Positions 22,640 to 34,130 of a DNA stretch of 64,000 nt are shown piece by piece. The notes beneath the pieces were generated by a model. That model saw nothing but the letters and a program-made list of their open reading frames with translations. It did not search any database and was not told where the DNA came from. Origin of the DNA: Agapanthus africanus. Lineage: Eukaryota; Streptophyta; Magnoliopsida; Asparagales; Amaryllidaceae. The translations under genes and the position numbers were made by a program. How positions within the stretch are numbered: the first letter of the stretch is position 1; each line of letters opens with the position of its first letter. The stretch covers positions 512,154,986 to 512,218,985 of the forward strand of contig JASDDO010000019.1 in the NCBI GenBank assembly GCA_030015575.1, written 5' to 3'.

Positions 22640-23731
22640 ATTTGATAAGAACCTAAAGATTCAATCTGGTTTGACACTCCATTGGCCACTCCGCAGATAT
22701 GGTGGGCAACCTCAGGCACCCGAGAGGTACTCCGGTAGACTTAAGGACGGTGACAGGGAGGCTCTTGTTTACCCGGACTTTCCATTGTTGTTGTTCCATA
22801 CTGTGAGACCCGGCTGGAGGATGAGTATAGCGTCATTCTGAACTAGCTTTAGAAGTGTACGTCTATATGACTCTGCCAGAGGGTTGTCGTAGTCAGTGGG
22901 AGCAGCGGAAGCATAGTGAACAAGTGGCTTATGTCTATTTATAGACTAAAGCAGATATAGCGGAGATAGATCATCTATTTCTGATGTGACAGTCATAGGT
23001 TTAACTTCATCAGAATAGGGGATGGATCTGTTAAGAAGGTAGTAGGGTGTGATGTCCTGGTATTAGGATGACATACACAGAGTAGGAAGTGAAATTCCTA
23101 TACTACGTTCGGTTATACTTTGGTTGTCACACAGTGGTTTCTCCACATAGGATATAGATGTTGTTTTTGCACTAGATGCAATAAGGTGATATTGATCCAA
23201 TCCTGGCGTTCGTAAGCAGTTTTAGAACATAAGTTGATGTTCTAGGGATATGATAACAACAGCCTCTTTTCGGGGACGGTTATCATTCCAGGCTTCCAAG
23301 GTGACCCGGATGACAGAGTGACTGTCAGAGTTATAGTTTTCCCTCTGACGAGGGGCAGTATTTTGGACAGGTGGTCCAAGCGAATACTGAGGGAGGCATG
23401 GCGCAGGATACTGATTAAGTTCAGTTAACGATACAGTCTAAGAAGTTTGGATTTGGAGTTCATTTATGAACTAAGTCCCATCAGATATCCAGACACATTC
23501 TAAGACAGGTATTGCTCATTTCGGGAGATGGCTTTCTCCGCGAACTTGAGATAAAGAGAAACATAGAAAGAAACATCTGAGCGGATCCACTCACTGAGGC
23601 TATTCCTCGAACGCAATAGTTTCGCAAGCGGGTTTTGTGAGACTGACTAGTAGAGGAGTTGGGTGTTCGGTATCACACGGGCTGTGAGTATGCGACATCG
23701 CCATAATTAGCCTTGAGTGCAAGTGGGAGAT
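22640..23731 (+). pseudogene. Decayed copia RT-RNase H remnant in element C
   Basis: In changing frames one can read VYMTLPEG near 22857 (copia RT VYMTQPEG), Y-stop-D-D-I near 23058-23072 (the YVDD catalytic box), SRHILRQ near 23470 and ADPLTEAIPR near 23582 (the end of copia RNase H). Spacing of the first two, about 68 codons, fits a copia RT. Stops and shifts are frequent, and a segment of about 245 bp present in E (about 61372-61620) is missing. The polypurine tract AAGTGGGAGAT follows at 23721-23731. It is not a functional gene. Confidence 0.75.
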
Positions 23732-24676
23732 TGTTGGAGATAGTGCCCTCAGAGTCAATTATTGGATCACAGGCACGTGATTGCAATGATTGAGGGAGGA
23801 CCTATACCGGTAGGACAGTCTTACTTAAGATGATAGTATGCTATCTGGTTTATCTTTATCATCGTGTACTGTTTGAGGTGACATTACTGATCACTACTGC
23901 ACGTTGATAGAGCCCCTAGGATTCTTTCTTAACTACCAGCAGTATGATGGCGATCATATACGTGGGAGCTGGGGTCTATAAGCACATCCTTAAAAGGTCC
24001 CTAGTCGTGGGAGTTTCGAGACAGGGCATCGATACTCCAGAGTAGACTAGTGTATACAGTCGAGACCCCGATGAGGGGCGGTGGCCGGTCTCACAAGCCA
24101 CTGGTGTCAGTTGGTTCACCTAAGATGTATATAGGTGTTTATTGGGTTATGAGTACACTGGACAGGACTCACCGGGAACATACTAGTTGGTATTATACCT
24201 GACGTCAGATAGCAGTTCCCTGGTGACATGTGTACAGGTTAGTTCATCGACCTGAGATCGTCATTTTTCTCGTGTGAGTTCCCACTGTACTTTGATTACT
24301 ACCCTACCACGGCTCAAAGGAGTCGTCGTACAAACAGGTTTTATTTGGGTACAGTCCCGAGCTACATGGAAGCAGTGAGCGGATCTGCTGGGGTTCGTCT
24401 CTCCCGGTATTGGGGGTGAGGTCGCGCTGTGTCTTGGAGAGCCATTACACAAAGCCCTCGGCCGAGGCAGGAGATTTACTGGTAGGTATTCCAGTAGTAT
24501 CTCAGGGTGTTCTGGGCTACACTCCGACACAACTTGTACCGCTTTTGGGGGTCTGACTTTTACCAACCCCCTAGGCCCGCCATGCGATACTCATAGATGA
24601 ACAGACCGAACTGTACGGATATTGTTACTGACAGGCTCAGTAGGGTGTCAGGATGAGTTCGCTCATCGACGTCCCT
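23732..24676 (+). repeat. 3' LTR of element C, left part
   Basis: The LTR starts TGTTGGAGATAG after the polypurine tract and breaks off at ...GACGTCCCT, where D is inserted. It resumes at 49794-50876. TCCCT at 24672-24676 is the left target duplication. Confidence 0.92.
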
Positions 24677-26787
24677 TGTTGGAGGTAGTGCCCTCAGAGT
24701 CAATTATTGGATCATAGGCACCCGATTGCAATGTTTGAGGGAGGACCTATCCCAGTAGGACAGTCTTACTCAAGATGATAGTATGCTATCTGGTTTATCT
24801 TTATCATCATGTACTGCTTTAGGTGACCTGACCGATCGTTATTACACGTTGATAGAGCCCCTAGGATTCTTGCTTGACTGCCAGCAGTATGAGGGCGATC
24901 ATATACGTGGGAGCTGGTAGTCTATAAGCACATCCTTAAAGGGTCCCTAGTCGTGGGAGTTTCGAGACAGGGCATCGATACTCCAGAGTATACTTGTGTA
25001 TACAGTCGAGACCCCGACGAGGGGCGGTGGCTGGTCTCACAAGCCACTGGTGTCAGTTGGTTCACCTAAGATGTATACAGGTGCTCATTGGGTTATGAGT
25101 ACACCGGACAGGACTCGCCGGGAACATGCTTGTTGGTATTATACCTGACGTCAGATAGCAGTTCCCTGGTGACATGTGTACAGGTTAGTTCATCGACCTG
25201 AGATCGTCATTTGCCTCATGTGAGTTCCCACTGTACTTTGATTACTACCCTACCACGGCTCAAAAGAGTCGTGCAAACAGGTTTTAGTTGGGTACAGTCC
25301 CGAGCCACATGGAGGCAGTGAGCGGATCTGTAGGGGTTCGTCTCTCCCGGTATTGGGAGTGAGGTCGCGCTGTGTCTAGGAGAGCCATTACACAAAGCCC
25401 TCGGCCGAGGCAGGAGATTTACTGGTAGGTATTCCAGTAGTATCTCAGGGTGTTCTGGGCTACACTCCGACACGACTTGTACCGCTTTTGGGGGTCTGAC
25501 TTTTACCAACCCTCTAGGCCCGCCATGCGATGTTCATAGACGAACGGACCGGACTGTACGGATATTGTCACTGACAGGCTCAGTAGGGTGTCAGGATGAG
25601 TTCTCCCATCGACGTCCCGTTCGGTCAATACCTGGTAGCCCGTTATGTATTGGCTAATAGCTCTGACGTGCTAGTGGTTAATTCCACAGCCAAAGTATTG
25701 ACGAGTCTTTAGAGTCCCCCACAGACCATTTTCTCGAGTTTCGGGCGAAACGCTGTAGAGGCCGTATGGAGATATGGCAGGGTTCGATCAGATACGTGCG
25801 GTATTGCACGGATCATGATCGGACGGGTAATACTAGCGGGCTTTGGTTTAAGCTAGATCCTAGTATTGTACAGTGTATATTTTGTCTCTTTGCATTTGTA
25901 TTCAGTGGGAATACAAATGCGGGTATGTATATACAGTCGCGGGGTTTTCCTGTAATTTATTACGGGATCAGTTTTCTGAAGTTGCCAGTTTGCATTGCGT
26001 TCCGGCCAGTTTTCCTTTGTTCCTTCTCGGCTGGACTTTTTCGATGGAGGGGGTTATTTGCCGTTGTGCAAATTATCTTTGTGGAGGGTGTTATTTGCAT
26101 TTATGGCTTCATGATGAGATTCTTTTTCCATCCACTCACTTATATTAAATGAGATTAGAAAGGATTAGAAATTGATATGATATTGTTATCATCACTTTTG
26201 GGGTGTGGTCACCATTTTTCCTCTCCTACACTCACCTCCCTTGTTGTGTTTTTTTTCCTCCACAATATTTGATATGGCCGGCCACATTTGGAGAGATGAG
26301 GGAATTCATTTTGTGATGAGGGAAATTTCTTGTTCTCATTTTTTGCATACACCAAAGTTCCAAAAAGCTCATTTTCCTCTTGTTCATCTTTCTTCACCTC
26401 CATCAAATGGCAACCTCAAACCCCAAGAGACAAATCGATTCTACACTAGCCTACAGCATTTCTTAGGCACGTCGGCTCGCCAACTTCGTGCCCGATTTGC
26501 CTCGGTCCAGTGGTGCGAGCCCATAAAAGAACCCGGCAATGTGGTGCCCGTTCCGACAAGGAGATGAAGACCGGAGATTCCGCGAGGAGATCGGAGTGGA
26601 GGCCGAAGACCGAAGGACACGGATCGCTCGGTATAGCTTTCTTCCCATCTCTTGTTTGCTAGCATTAGGTTAATGGTTACGATCCGGGTTTCTAGGATGC
26701 GGTAGTGCCGGTTTCAAAGTCAAGAAAAATTTTTGTTTCCGCATTTTGGCCTCGGATAGACGGCCGGGACGCTACCATAGTCCTACA
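24677..26787 (+). repeat. 5' LTR of element D
   Basis: Starts TGTTGGAGGTAG and ends TAGTCCTACA. It differs from 47683-49793 at about 60 of the first 1260 positions by hand count (near 5 percent). Its 3' half (about 25860-26500) is of a different subtype from the LTRs of C. The frames at 25766-26152 and 26205-26567 recur in the other LTR and are not genes. Confidence 0.92.
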
Positions 26788-26800
26788 TGGTATCAGAGCC
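26788..26800 (+). other. Primer binding site of element D, initiator tRNA-Met type
   Basis: TGGTATCAGAGCC follows the LTR end directly. Confidence 0.9.
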
Positions 26801-27237
26801 ACGGCATTAACCTAGTCTGGCTTACTCTAACGTGTTTACAAGTTCAATCGAATGGATTTTCCAAAAACCGTATTTCCATGTCGTACTTTCTGTCGAATTT
26901 TTCTGTGCTCTAAAAATTATTTGGTACATTGGAAAATTATGTGCAGGGTTTTTTATGCATTCTGTGAAAATTTGGTCGGCTGATATTACTGTAGAGCGGT
27001 GGTTTAGCGGCCAAAACCATGTTTTGGCCGCGGAACCGCCGCCGTTTTGTGGCCAAACCGTACCAAATTTCTGCAGTTGTTTACTGACATGGAAATAGGG
27101 TTTCTGGTATATTATTTTTGGGCCCAGATGTTTTTGAGTGCTACAGTTGTGCTTGGGGCCCACTTCGGAAAATTCAGTCGATCGAAAATTTTAAATATGT
27201 TAGTTCACAGTATTTACATTATATCTGCGACCGTGAA
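26801..27237 (+). other. Leader of element D with GC-rich hairpin
   Basis: The hairpin at 26996-27042 has arms GCGGTGGTTTAGCGGCCAAAA and its partner ending ...GGAACCGCCGC, pairing at about 19 of 22 positions. It occupies the same place as the hairpin of C but has a different primary sequence. GTGAA at 27233-27237 is the left target duplication of the solo LTR. Confidence 0.7.
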
Positions 27238-30200
27238 TATCACGACCCGCAGGGTACGGAACGTGACTAACACTTAAGTTTACGAAACGTCTCAAGACGT
27301 CCGTAAAATAAGTAAGCCAAAGCCCAGAAACCAAAACCAAATAAGCAAAAGAGTGAAGAAAACCCAATCAATTGAAAGCGAGTTTATCAAATAAGTCATA
27401 TAAAACCCATTTTTTAAAAAACAATATCAATTTTTCCGAAAATTTCGGCAGAGTCTCCTTTGTAAATACTGGCCCCCAAAATGGGTACAACAAGAATATA
27501 TATGAATCTAACAAAATAGGGCATCCCCAAGCGGGAGCTAGCTCTTCACCACAAGGCGGTCATAAATTCCACGCAATATAAAGCAACAACATGCGAAATA
27601 ATCATAAGGAAGCATAAGAAAAACAGCATGTCGACTCAGGTGAGCTCGACCCCAAAATACAGCATAAAAAGTCCACAAATCTCACAGTCTCATCTCTAGG
27701 TCAATATACAACTATACTGATAGAAACAGTAGATGGAGTACACTAGATACAAAGAATATACAAGGTGGTACAAAATAATGATATAACCCACCTAAGAGCA
27801 AAACCTCGAGTCCAGGCAAAAGAAGCAAAAGAGGCAGGTGCGCCCGCCGCTACTGTACTGACGGAGCGGACCTGCAAAAGGCTGTGGCACAACGGGGGTG
27901 AGTTGCCAACTCGTGAGTAATAAATAACATCTACACAGGCTATCGAAAGCATGTACACAAGCATCCTAGCATCTCAATTACAGGTAAGGCAGGACATAAT
28001 GGCAAGTATGTATGCAATATGAATATACTAGCAGGTATGAATGCAATGCGAATCAACTCGTGATCTGAATGTGTAACTATAAGAAATCATGTTTTTCCCT
28101 TTAAGAATCTCTTTTGAAATACCAGCACAATACCAATAGAATCAACAAGAACCTGTGTCCAGCAACGACACCTCAAAACTATCACAAATCTCATATATCC
28201 ATGTCATAGTATCTCTGGCCTCAGCCATCCGGCTGACCCGGCTCAATATCAAAATCTCATCATCTCGCGGCCACGGTCGGTATCCTCTGGATATCCGCCG
28301 TGCCAAACAGTCACTGGTAGGTAATCCGTCCCCTGCCAGGCTCAACGTCAACACCACATTCATCTTGCCCCGGGGTACCATACCGGGCCCACCATGTACC
28401 CGTGACGGTTCCTCCACTCCTCGACACGGATCTCGAAAACCACAGCAAACTCATGGTGGACGACACTTTACATCACTAGAAAACCGCAATTACATATTTT
28501 AAAAATATAATAAGTTTAGAAATTTTGCGGCTTTCCCCCGAAATCCAGAAATATCATAAAATCTCAAGAAATCCTCATAAGTGCATATATCAATGGTGAT
28601 GAATGCATATAGTATCAATAATTAAGCAACGATGCATGATTAATAGACTAGGCATGAACAAATAATATGATGAGGTACATGCACATGAATAGCAATCCTA
28701 CGATTTCATTTTAAGGAATTAAAGGCAATAGCACAGGTTTAAGCATCAATTAGTAAAAGGTTTCAAATTATAGGTTATCTAGTGTGGTGGCATGGCAATT
28801 ACCAGGGCGTGTGTGTAAGCATGAATAGTGCTCGTGCTGCATATAAAAACCCTGGCAATGGTGCAGGTGTCCTATAAATTGGGTTCGCATATGTATATCA
28901 ATATAAGGCATGGATGCAGCAAATAATCATATAAGTATTACACCCCTAATTACTAACATCACTAAGAATCTTTTAAGTTACTAAAACTATCGGGCGGCTT
29001 GCGCCACCCAACGATAGTCCCACGTAGATGTTACATCTACTCACTGGAATCCCTAGCTAGCTGTGTCCAATCACCGCTTTCCCCTTTCGAGCCGCGTCTG
29101 ACGTCTCCGCGACCGAACCTGGAATTTACATCAATACCAAACATAAGGTTACATACAAGAACGACGCAAAACCCAAGCGAAAATACTAACGTTCACAAGC
29201 TAGGTACAACGTGCACAAAGTGCGCGGAACACATGCGAAAATCTACAAAAATGTCGATTTGGTCGCCCGGAAGAACTAAAACCCGATTACTCAAAAATCC
29301 GCACTCACACATCCTAAATGTCATAGGATATGCCAAGAATATAATCTAGATATCGCAATTAATTCGTCACAATAATAAAATAAAAACCTAGTAAGCTAGA
29401 AGTTTGCAAATTTGGTGCAAACATCGACAATTTGCGACAAAGTGCACACATTATCACACAAATATCCAAATTAAACCATTAGAAAGCCACTACAATTAAA
29501 TTAACCCCTTATCCATGCATCAAAACCCACATTCCATACACAAACCTTTTCTTGATTTTGGTAATTAGCAAAGCAAAGAAAATTTCACACAAGTTAACTT
29601 AGATTAGCAATACATCAAGCCACTTAAGCAAAGTAACCATATAGGTTGGTTAAGTAAACCACTAGATTAATTAACTAGATTTAATTAACTAAAACATGGT
29701 TTCAAGAAACCCTAATTAACTCAACCATTAACTTTAAACAAAACTAGAATGAAAATAGCACTAAATTAACACTAAAACAATTTAATTAAAGGATTCTAAC
29801 CATAAGAAATTAAAAGAGTAGAAATTATACCTCAAACCTATGGATCTAGCAAGAAGAAATTTGCCTCAATGATGGCCTCCTAGCACCATGATTCCAAGCA
29901 AGAGAGGTGAAGGAAAAAGGGATGAAGGATGGGGTTTAAATTGTGAGCTTTAAATTGCAATTTGGAGCAAACTTTGAAGAATTTTTTGAAGAAAATGAAA
30001 AGAACAAAGAGATGAAGGGGGCTGCTGGAATTTCGGCCAGAACAAGGGAAGGGGATGGTGTGAGGTGTGGGAAAAAGTCTTGGTCAACCCCCTACCAACC
30101 CACAAAGACCCATACCCAAAATAACAATTCATAATCCTTTAAAAAAAAACCCATTTCTACACAAGAATAAAGTCAAAGAGCATGGCATTTTTTTTTCTGG

Positions 30201-30693
30201 ACCTGATGATGGTGGGGCTGGCCTAGGGCTGAGGGAAGAGAGAGAGGGGTTTTATAAAAGAAATTTTATGCAAAATGACCCCCTACAAGTCAAAAATTGC
30301 AAGTTTAAGCTTAAATTCAATAAATTTCGTTTTCTATAATAAAAATTAGTTAAAAATCAAAATAAAATACTAAAAATTTATGTTACAACTAGATTTTAAT
30401 TAACATAATTTTAAAGATTAAAATTAGCACAGAAAAATTTGTATTTATTGCTAATTTAATGTATTTTCTTACCAGCTTAAAATAATATTAAAAAATTGAA
30501 AAATAGGGAAATTTTTTTAAATGACCAAAATTTAATAAGTAACTCATTAGCTACTAAAAACAAGCAATTAGCTATCCATTTTAGGTATAACTAGTCCCAA
30601 ACTGCAAAATAACAAAAAGGACGGTTTTCGGAAAAATACTGAATTTTCACCGATTTTCAGGAAAACACCAAAACGACTTTTCAAGGCGTTACA
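27238..30693 (-). mobile_element. Tekay-like solo LTR, 3456 bp, inside element D
   Basis: Flanks are GTGAA at 27233-27237 and 30694-30698, an exact duplication, and no internal region or second LTR is present. The left end reads TATCACGACCC, where the related LTR at 2255 has TGTCACGACCC, so the terminal TG has become TA. It shares several ordered blocks with 2255-6688. Minus-strand orientation is taken from that LTR. It formed by recombination between two LTRs of a full element. Open frames inside (28142-28502, 28999-29349, 29943-30339) are not supported as genes. Confidence 0.88.
28987..29040. other. Two adjacent hairpins in the Tekay-like solo LTR
   Basis: ACTATCG at 28987 pairs with CGATAGT ending about 29018. 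Then GTAGATGTTACATCTAC (29024-29040) has 8-bp arms around one T. The related LTR at 2255-6688 keeps the second as GTAGAT-ATA-ATCTAC near 5184-5198, with different bases but arms still paired. Confidence 0.55.
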
Positions 30694-30698
30694 GTGAA

Positions 30699-32551
30699 TG
30701 TCACTTGATCGGTAAATCCTGTCTAACTGCTATAGCCCTTTTAGACGGATTTGCGAATGTGACATTCACGTTGATGTTCTGTATTGTTCTGTGATGTTGC
30801 GGATTGGTCGTGGTGGAGAGCTTGGATGCAATGGTAGTACAGTTTTGTCTTATATGTACATTTGATATTGCGGGACGAGCGTCCGACATGTGGACTGCCG
30901 TCACTGACTGTTTGTATATTATTCTTTTGGGGCACGACCGGGCTGTGGTCGATGTACCCGTTGTATGTATATTTTACTTTCTGTACTAGGATTGCCCCGC
31001 GGAGGGGTGCACGGATAGCCGGGTTCTAGAGGGTAATGGGCCCGCATCTCATAGTTTTGAGACGGAGGGGGCTTTACTCTAGAATTGGCGAGCTATTCGC
31101 CGCACTCGTAGGGGGTACAGGTTGACCCAGGAGGGGTGCCCGAGTTACCGGATTCCATGAAGTGCAGGGTGGTCCATTCACGTGTTGAAGGGGGCTGCCT
31201 CGCTTCAGGTTTTGGCGGGTAACTTGCCGCGCCCGTAGGGGTCTAGGATTTCATTGCACAGGCTATCCACACGATCAGGGGAACGTCGGGTTTCAGCAGC
31301 GGCTCTGTGAAACCCGGGGCTTCCAGATTATCTGTATTGTTCTGTGATGCTTATTACATTTATGTGATGTTGCATTTTATCAGGCCTTAAGCGAATATTA
31401 TATATTGATATATATACTAGTAGATGTTGTATATGTTTTGCATCCGCGCTAGTCCAGTCCTCGCTCTGTCGTTAGTTAAGTAACCTAACGGGTGATGACG
31501 GGACCCAGTGGCGAATGCGGATGGCATATACGTACATCATTATTTTCGTTCTTTATTGGTGTGATCAGTTGATGGGACTGCGTTGATTCGGATCAATGCA
31601 AGCTATACAAACCTATTCTGATGTTGTTGGAACAATTTTTCAAAAAGCTGTTATTGCAAGGACGTTCTCTTTTGTTTTGCATAGTGGTATTCGGTTATGA
31701 ATATCCAGCACCTCAGTCGACGAGGCAAGGACCGAGATCCCTTCACTGGGAGTGACCCCTTGGATAGAAGTTTGGGTCAGGGTAATAACTTCATTATAGC
31801 CGATTTCCTTTTGCTTTGCATCGTGGTATTCAGTTGGAATATCCTGCACCTCATTCTACGGGGAAAGAGCCGAGATCCCTTCACCGGGAGTGACCTCTTT
31901 AGCAAAGGGTTTTCATCACTATATTTTTATAAAAGGCTATGCAGTTCCTTCAACAATATCAAGTTCATTACGTTAAAGGTTTTTCGCCAAAAAACCAGCC
32001 GTAGCCCTCCGTCATTTCTTATGGGTACTGTTTAGTATTCGTGCTGCGTTTGTTGACTCCGTCAAGGCGTAGTGTACGGTAGCTAAGTGGTGCTTGTTTG
32101 TTGCATAAATGGGATTGGTTAGGACAGTCGTGTGGCCTTGTTGGCTCCGTCAAAGGCACGTACGGGTGGGTTTAATGCAATCCAGATAATGATGGGTTGA
32201 ACTTGACTAGGACTCTTTGATTTGTTGACTCCATCAAGGTCACTTGGGTTCTAGGGGTAAAAACACACATCGGGAGTTTCTAAAGAAACTGAAACTTGCC
32301 AGGCATGCGCATACCTTCTGGAGTATGATAATGTGGGTGGATTCCGTCACGTTATCATGCGATGATAGTTGGATCCCGATTCCCACTGATGAGTTGGTTT
32401 ACGTCTCGGGTGATCCCGACTAATTCTTCTTTTAGGTTTGGAGGAGAATTTGAGGTTACAGTGGGAGGTTTCCTGATTAGATAAATTTGTAACCATTCTG
32501 ATCTAGGTTAGAGTGCACGCTGAGTGTTTCTTTTGTCTCTCTCTTTGGCAG
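30699..32551 (+). other. Interior of copia element D, middle part
   Basis: Noncoding and colinear with about 18710-20565 of C. It includes the duplicated roughly 130-bp segment (about 31680-31930) and three inverted boxes: TTGACTCCGTCAA at 32053, TTGGCTCCGTCAA at 32141 and TTGACTCCATCAA at 32225. Athila A follows, after CGACC at 32552-32556. Confidence 0.75.
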
Positions 32552-32556
32552 CGACC

Positions 32557-34130
32557 TGATTGTTAGGATACGTTCGTGTTCAAGTTTAAGTTTAAATACC
32601 GTAATCAAGACGGTTTCGCACGTAGCTAGCCGGTTGAGTACGGGTCGTCCGCAGGGAGATGGGAATCTTTTTCTATGTGTTTTTCGACGAGTTAAGTCCG
32701 GTTGTTCAGATTTTGTTGGATTATCTAAGTGTTAAGTTGATATTTAAAGAGAGCTTGTTAGGGTTAGGATTAGGTTAGTTTGAGTTAGGAGTCTCCACAT
32801 CTTTCGTTGCCCCTCTTAATATCGGTGTTACGGTAATCGGCAACAACGGGGATTAGCACGACTAGGAAGGACTTTGCGAGTATAAGCTAGGCTTTCCAAC
32901 GCATAAGTCTTCCTTTTGGTGCTTGTCCGTCCGTTCTTGGCTCTTATCCATAACCTCCGGTTAATTCAACCACAACCGGTCTCACTACGGAATCACCGCT
33001 ATCATGTAGGATAGGGTGCCGTAAGGAGCGGATTGTGGTTCAATTAACGGGAGTCGATTTAAGTTGTTGGGCAAGGAAAGAGTGAGAGAGATTTCCTTCT
33101 CTCAAACTTCCCTTATCCTACCCTAACAAGTATAAAACTACTCACACTTCATGATAAGGAAAAACAAAACAAAACAAAAGAGGAAGATAGAAAGAAGGAG
33201 AGTAGAAGAATACGACTAACTATTTGCGACCTCACCTTGGCGAGGATCGAGCGTAAGTATCATTGTCGTATGAATGATAAAGAAAAAGAGAGAAGAAAGA
33301 AACAACAATGAAATAACAACAACTTAACAATTAAAATTACAACAAGTAAAGAAAGAGCAAGACAAGCATGATAATAAAATGATCTTCTTTATTTATCATT
33401 CCTCCCTCACAAAGCTCACTACAAGTTTAATGGAGAAGAGATGAGAAGAAGAAGAACAAGTGAACTAAATCCTAGAAAAAGAAAATAGAAGAATGGACCA
33501 TTTCCTTCACAAAGTTCTGGGCTATTTATAGGCTGTAGAATGGAAACCTAGGGCAACCACCAGAACAGAAACGAAAAGACAAAAATAACCCCAAAATTTC
33601 TGCGCACGCGGCGCCCGTAGGGCCGATGATCCGCGGCCTGGACCCCACTTTGGCCGCGGATCCGCGGCCCTGTTGTTGAATTGGATCTTGGGCTTTCTTG
33701 TGGTCCCCTGGTTTGCTGTCTTCTGTTCTCTGGTTCATATGTTTTCTCAAAATACCTCCATATTTCTTCCAGAATTTCTGTTGAGGGAAAGGTGGACTTT
33801 TTGTCAAGATTTTGTCATGATTTGCCTCGAGCTCCGCGTAGATCTCTTGGATTTTGTGCTACCATTGAGCCTTGTGCATGAGAATGACATTGATTTGACC
33901 TTTTGTCTTCCTAATGATATCTGGCAACATACGGATGAAGAGCAGAGACCGTGTTTTTATCTGTGGTTGGCAGGAACCCGGATTTTTTCGTGTTTTCCAT
34001 GAATTTCGCCGTTTTAGAACCAAGAACCTGTATCCTGCAATTGACTAGCAAACACGGCTCAAGAGTATCTACCGATATGCAATGTGACAAAAATTGGGCG
34101 GTATGAAAATGCAAAAATCTGATATGAACA
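32557..34130 (-). repeat. 3' LTR of Athila A
   Basis: Ends TGATTGTTAGG and ...GATATGAACA on the plus strand. One of its two GC palindromes (33621-33638) is damaged compared with the 5' LTR; the other (33652-33669) is a perfect GGCCGCGGATCCGCGGCC. Frames at 33526-34174 recur in the other LTR and are not genes. Confidence 0.95.
33521..33532 (-). promoter_or_regulatory. TATA box in the 3' LTR of Athila A
   Basis: Minus-strand CCTATAAATAGC, identical to the 5' LTR copy at 43935-43946. Confidence 0.65.

Noticed and set aside
26205-26567. 120-codon frame in the LTR of D
   Set aside because: It recurs only as LTR sequence (49215-49573) with a changed start and no family signature.
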